From contig JBJELW010000047.1 in the NCBI GenBank assembly GCA_051879315.1, positions 1-5,902 on the forward strand: a stretch of 5,902 nt of DNA, given 5' to 3'. Positions 5,710-5,902 of this stretch are shown in pieces. Every line of letters begins with the position of its first letter. Positions within the stretch are counted from its first letter, which is position 1. The position numbers and the translations under genes were made by a program. Under the pieces are notes generated by a model. That model was not told the DNA's origin, searched no databases, and saw only the letters and a list, made by a program, of their open reading frames with translations. The stretch comes from Roseburia_C sp051879315. Its GTDB lineage: Bacteria > Bacillota > Clostridia > Lachnospirales > Lachnospiraceae.

Positions 5710-5725
5710 ATAGGTAGATACCTAT
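5710..5725. repeat. Perfect 16-bp palindrome, operator-like
   Basis: ATAGGTA and TACCTAT flank a 2-nt centre, giving exact 7-bp half-sites. The spacing suits a dimeric helix-turn-helix regulator. It lies 140-155 nt upstream of the DUF3592-like gene and just before the G-rich stretch. No regulator gene is visible in the window. Confidence 0.5.
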
Positions 5726-5822
5726 TTTCTGTAATTTATGTCTATTCCAATTCTACAAATTGGGGTTGTCGGGGCGTTGGGCTAGGAATTGTTGGGGGCA
5801 AATTTGGGTTATAGGAGATTCC

Positions 5823-5870
5823 CTGGGATACGGCATAATTTTACGGAGATATCCCGGTTTTTCTGTTTTT
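5823..5870 (+). terminator. Plus-strand terminator-like hairpin with T-runs
   Basis: CTGGGATA (5823-5830) pairs with TATCCCGG (5850-5857), 8 bp including one G-U, with a 19-nt loop, followed at once by TTTTTCTGTTTTT. Orientation and T-runs fit an intrinsic terminator for plus-strand transcription, yet no plus-strand gene lies upstream in the window. It could stop antisense or non-coding transcripts. The loop is long, so the stem is only moderately stable. Confidence 0.4.
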
Positions 5871-5901
5871 CCCCGTATGCTATATTTCTTCTTTACGGGG
5901 A
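5870..5901. repeat. Inverted repeat at the right edge
   Basis: TCCCCGTA (5870-5877) and TACGGGGA (5894-5901) are perfect 8-bp arms separated by 16 nt. The right arm is also part of a direct repeat, TTTACGGRGAT, at 5840-5850 and 5892-5902 with one difference. The window ends here, so it cannot be seen whether a T-run follows. Confidence 0.5.
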
Positions 5902-5902
5902 T

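Larger units (their letters stand above)
5571..5902. other. Gene-poor structured region at the right edge
   Basis: No gene with a start, ribosome binding site and recognisable product is visible in these 332 bp. The region holds the candidate promoter described above, a 7-G run (5665-5671), a perfect palindrome (5710-5725), a CCAATT/AATTGG inverted repeat (5747-5763), five G-tracts (5762-5808), a terminator-like hairpin on the plus strand (5823-5870), and a further inverted repeat (5870-5901). On the minus strand a frame enters from the right edge and runs 49 codons to a TAG at 5753-5755. It could be the 3' end of a gene outside the window, but I cannot assign it to a family. The antisense frame is also open, which suggests chance. 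Confidence 0.6.

Noticed and set aside
5718..5902. Plus-strand frame open to the right edge
   Set aside because: It has no start codon near a ribosome binding site, passes through the terminator-like hairpin, and its product resembles nothing I know; it is antisense to an equally open minus frame.

Overview
The window looks like a chromosomal fragment from an anaerobic, moderately AT-rich Gram-positive bacterium, most likely a gut Clostridia (Lachnospiraceae type). The signs are strong AGGAGG-type ribosome binding sites, two lipoproteins with a LxxC lipobox, an Amidase_3 cell-wall hydrolase of the kind common in Lachnospiraceae, a secreted protein with choline-binding-type YYF/GW repeats, and a decayed Rpn-family (PD-(D/E)XK) nuclease. 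All recognisable coding sequence lies on the minus strand, so transcription runs right to left. The taxonomic placement is inference from protein style.

From right to left: 5571-5902 has no convincing gene but is rich in structure: a perfect 16-bp palindrome, a run of G-tracts, a 7-G homopolymer, and a terminator-like hairpin on the plus strand. Next is a small DUF3592-like protein (5265-5570). A near-consensus promoter (5222-5250) then reads into an Rpn-family nuclease remnant (4870-5203). The remnant keeps the D...ExQ half of the active site and the C-terminal tail, but most of the middle is deleted and the two parts are in different frames. A structured gap (4703-4869) with a hairpin and an inverted repeat follows.

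The centre is a cell-envelope cluster. A DUF3298/RsiV-like lipoprotein (3893-4672) lies 49 bp upstream of a GTG-started N-acetylmuramoyl-L-alanine amidase lipoprotein with an SH3 domain (2782-3843), and the two are probably co-transcribed. A hairpin with a modest T-tract closes that unit, and the same T-tract overlaps the -35 box of a good promoter for the next gene, a secreted 478-residue protein ending in cell-wall-binding repeats (1188-2624). That gene ends in a textbook intrinsic terminator (1104-1153). A separate promoter (1046-1074) drives the last gene, a single-pass membrane protein with a DxDxDG calcium-type loop (988 to beyond the left edge).

Taken together the window encodes surface and peptidoglycan functions: an amidase that cuts the wall, a repeat protein that binds it, and membrane-anchored proteins of unknown role. 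I see no defence system, CRISPR array, tRNA, rRNA or intact mobile element. The less ordinary items are the deleted Rpn remnant with its surviving promoter, the overlapping terminator/promoter with alternative hairpins at 2662-2751, the two-block architecture of the wall-binding protein, and the unexplained structured region at the right edge.
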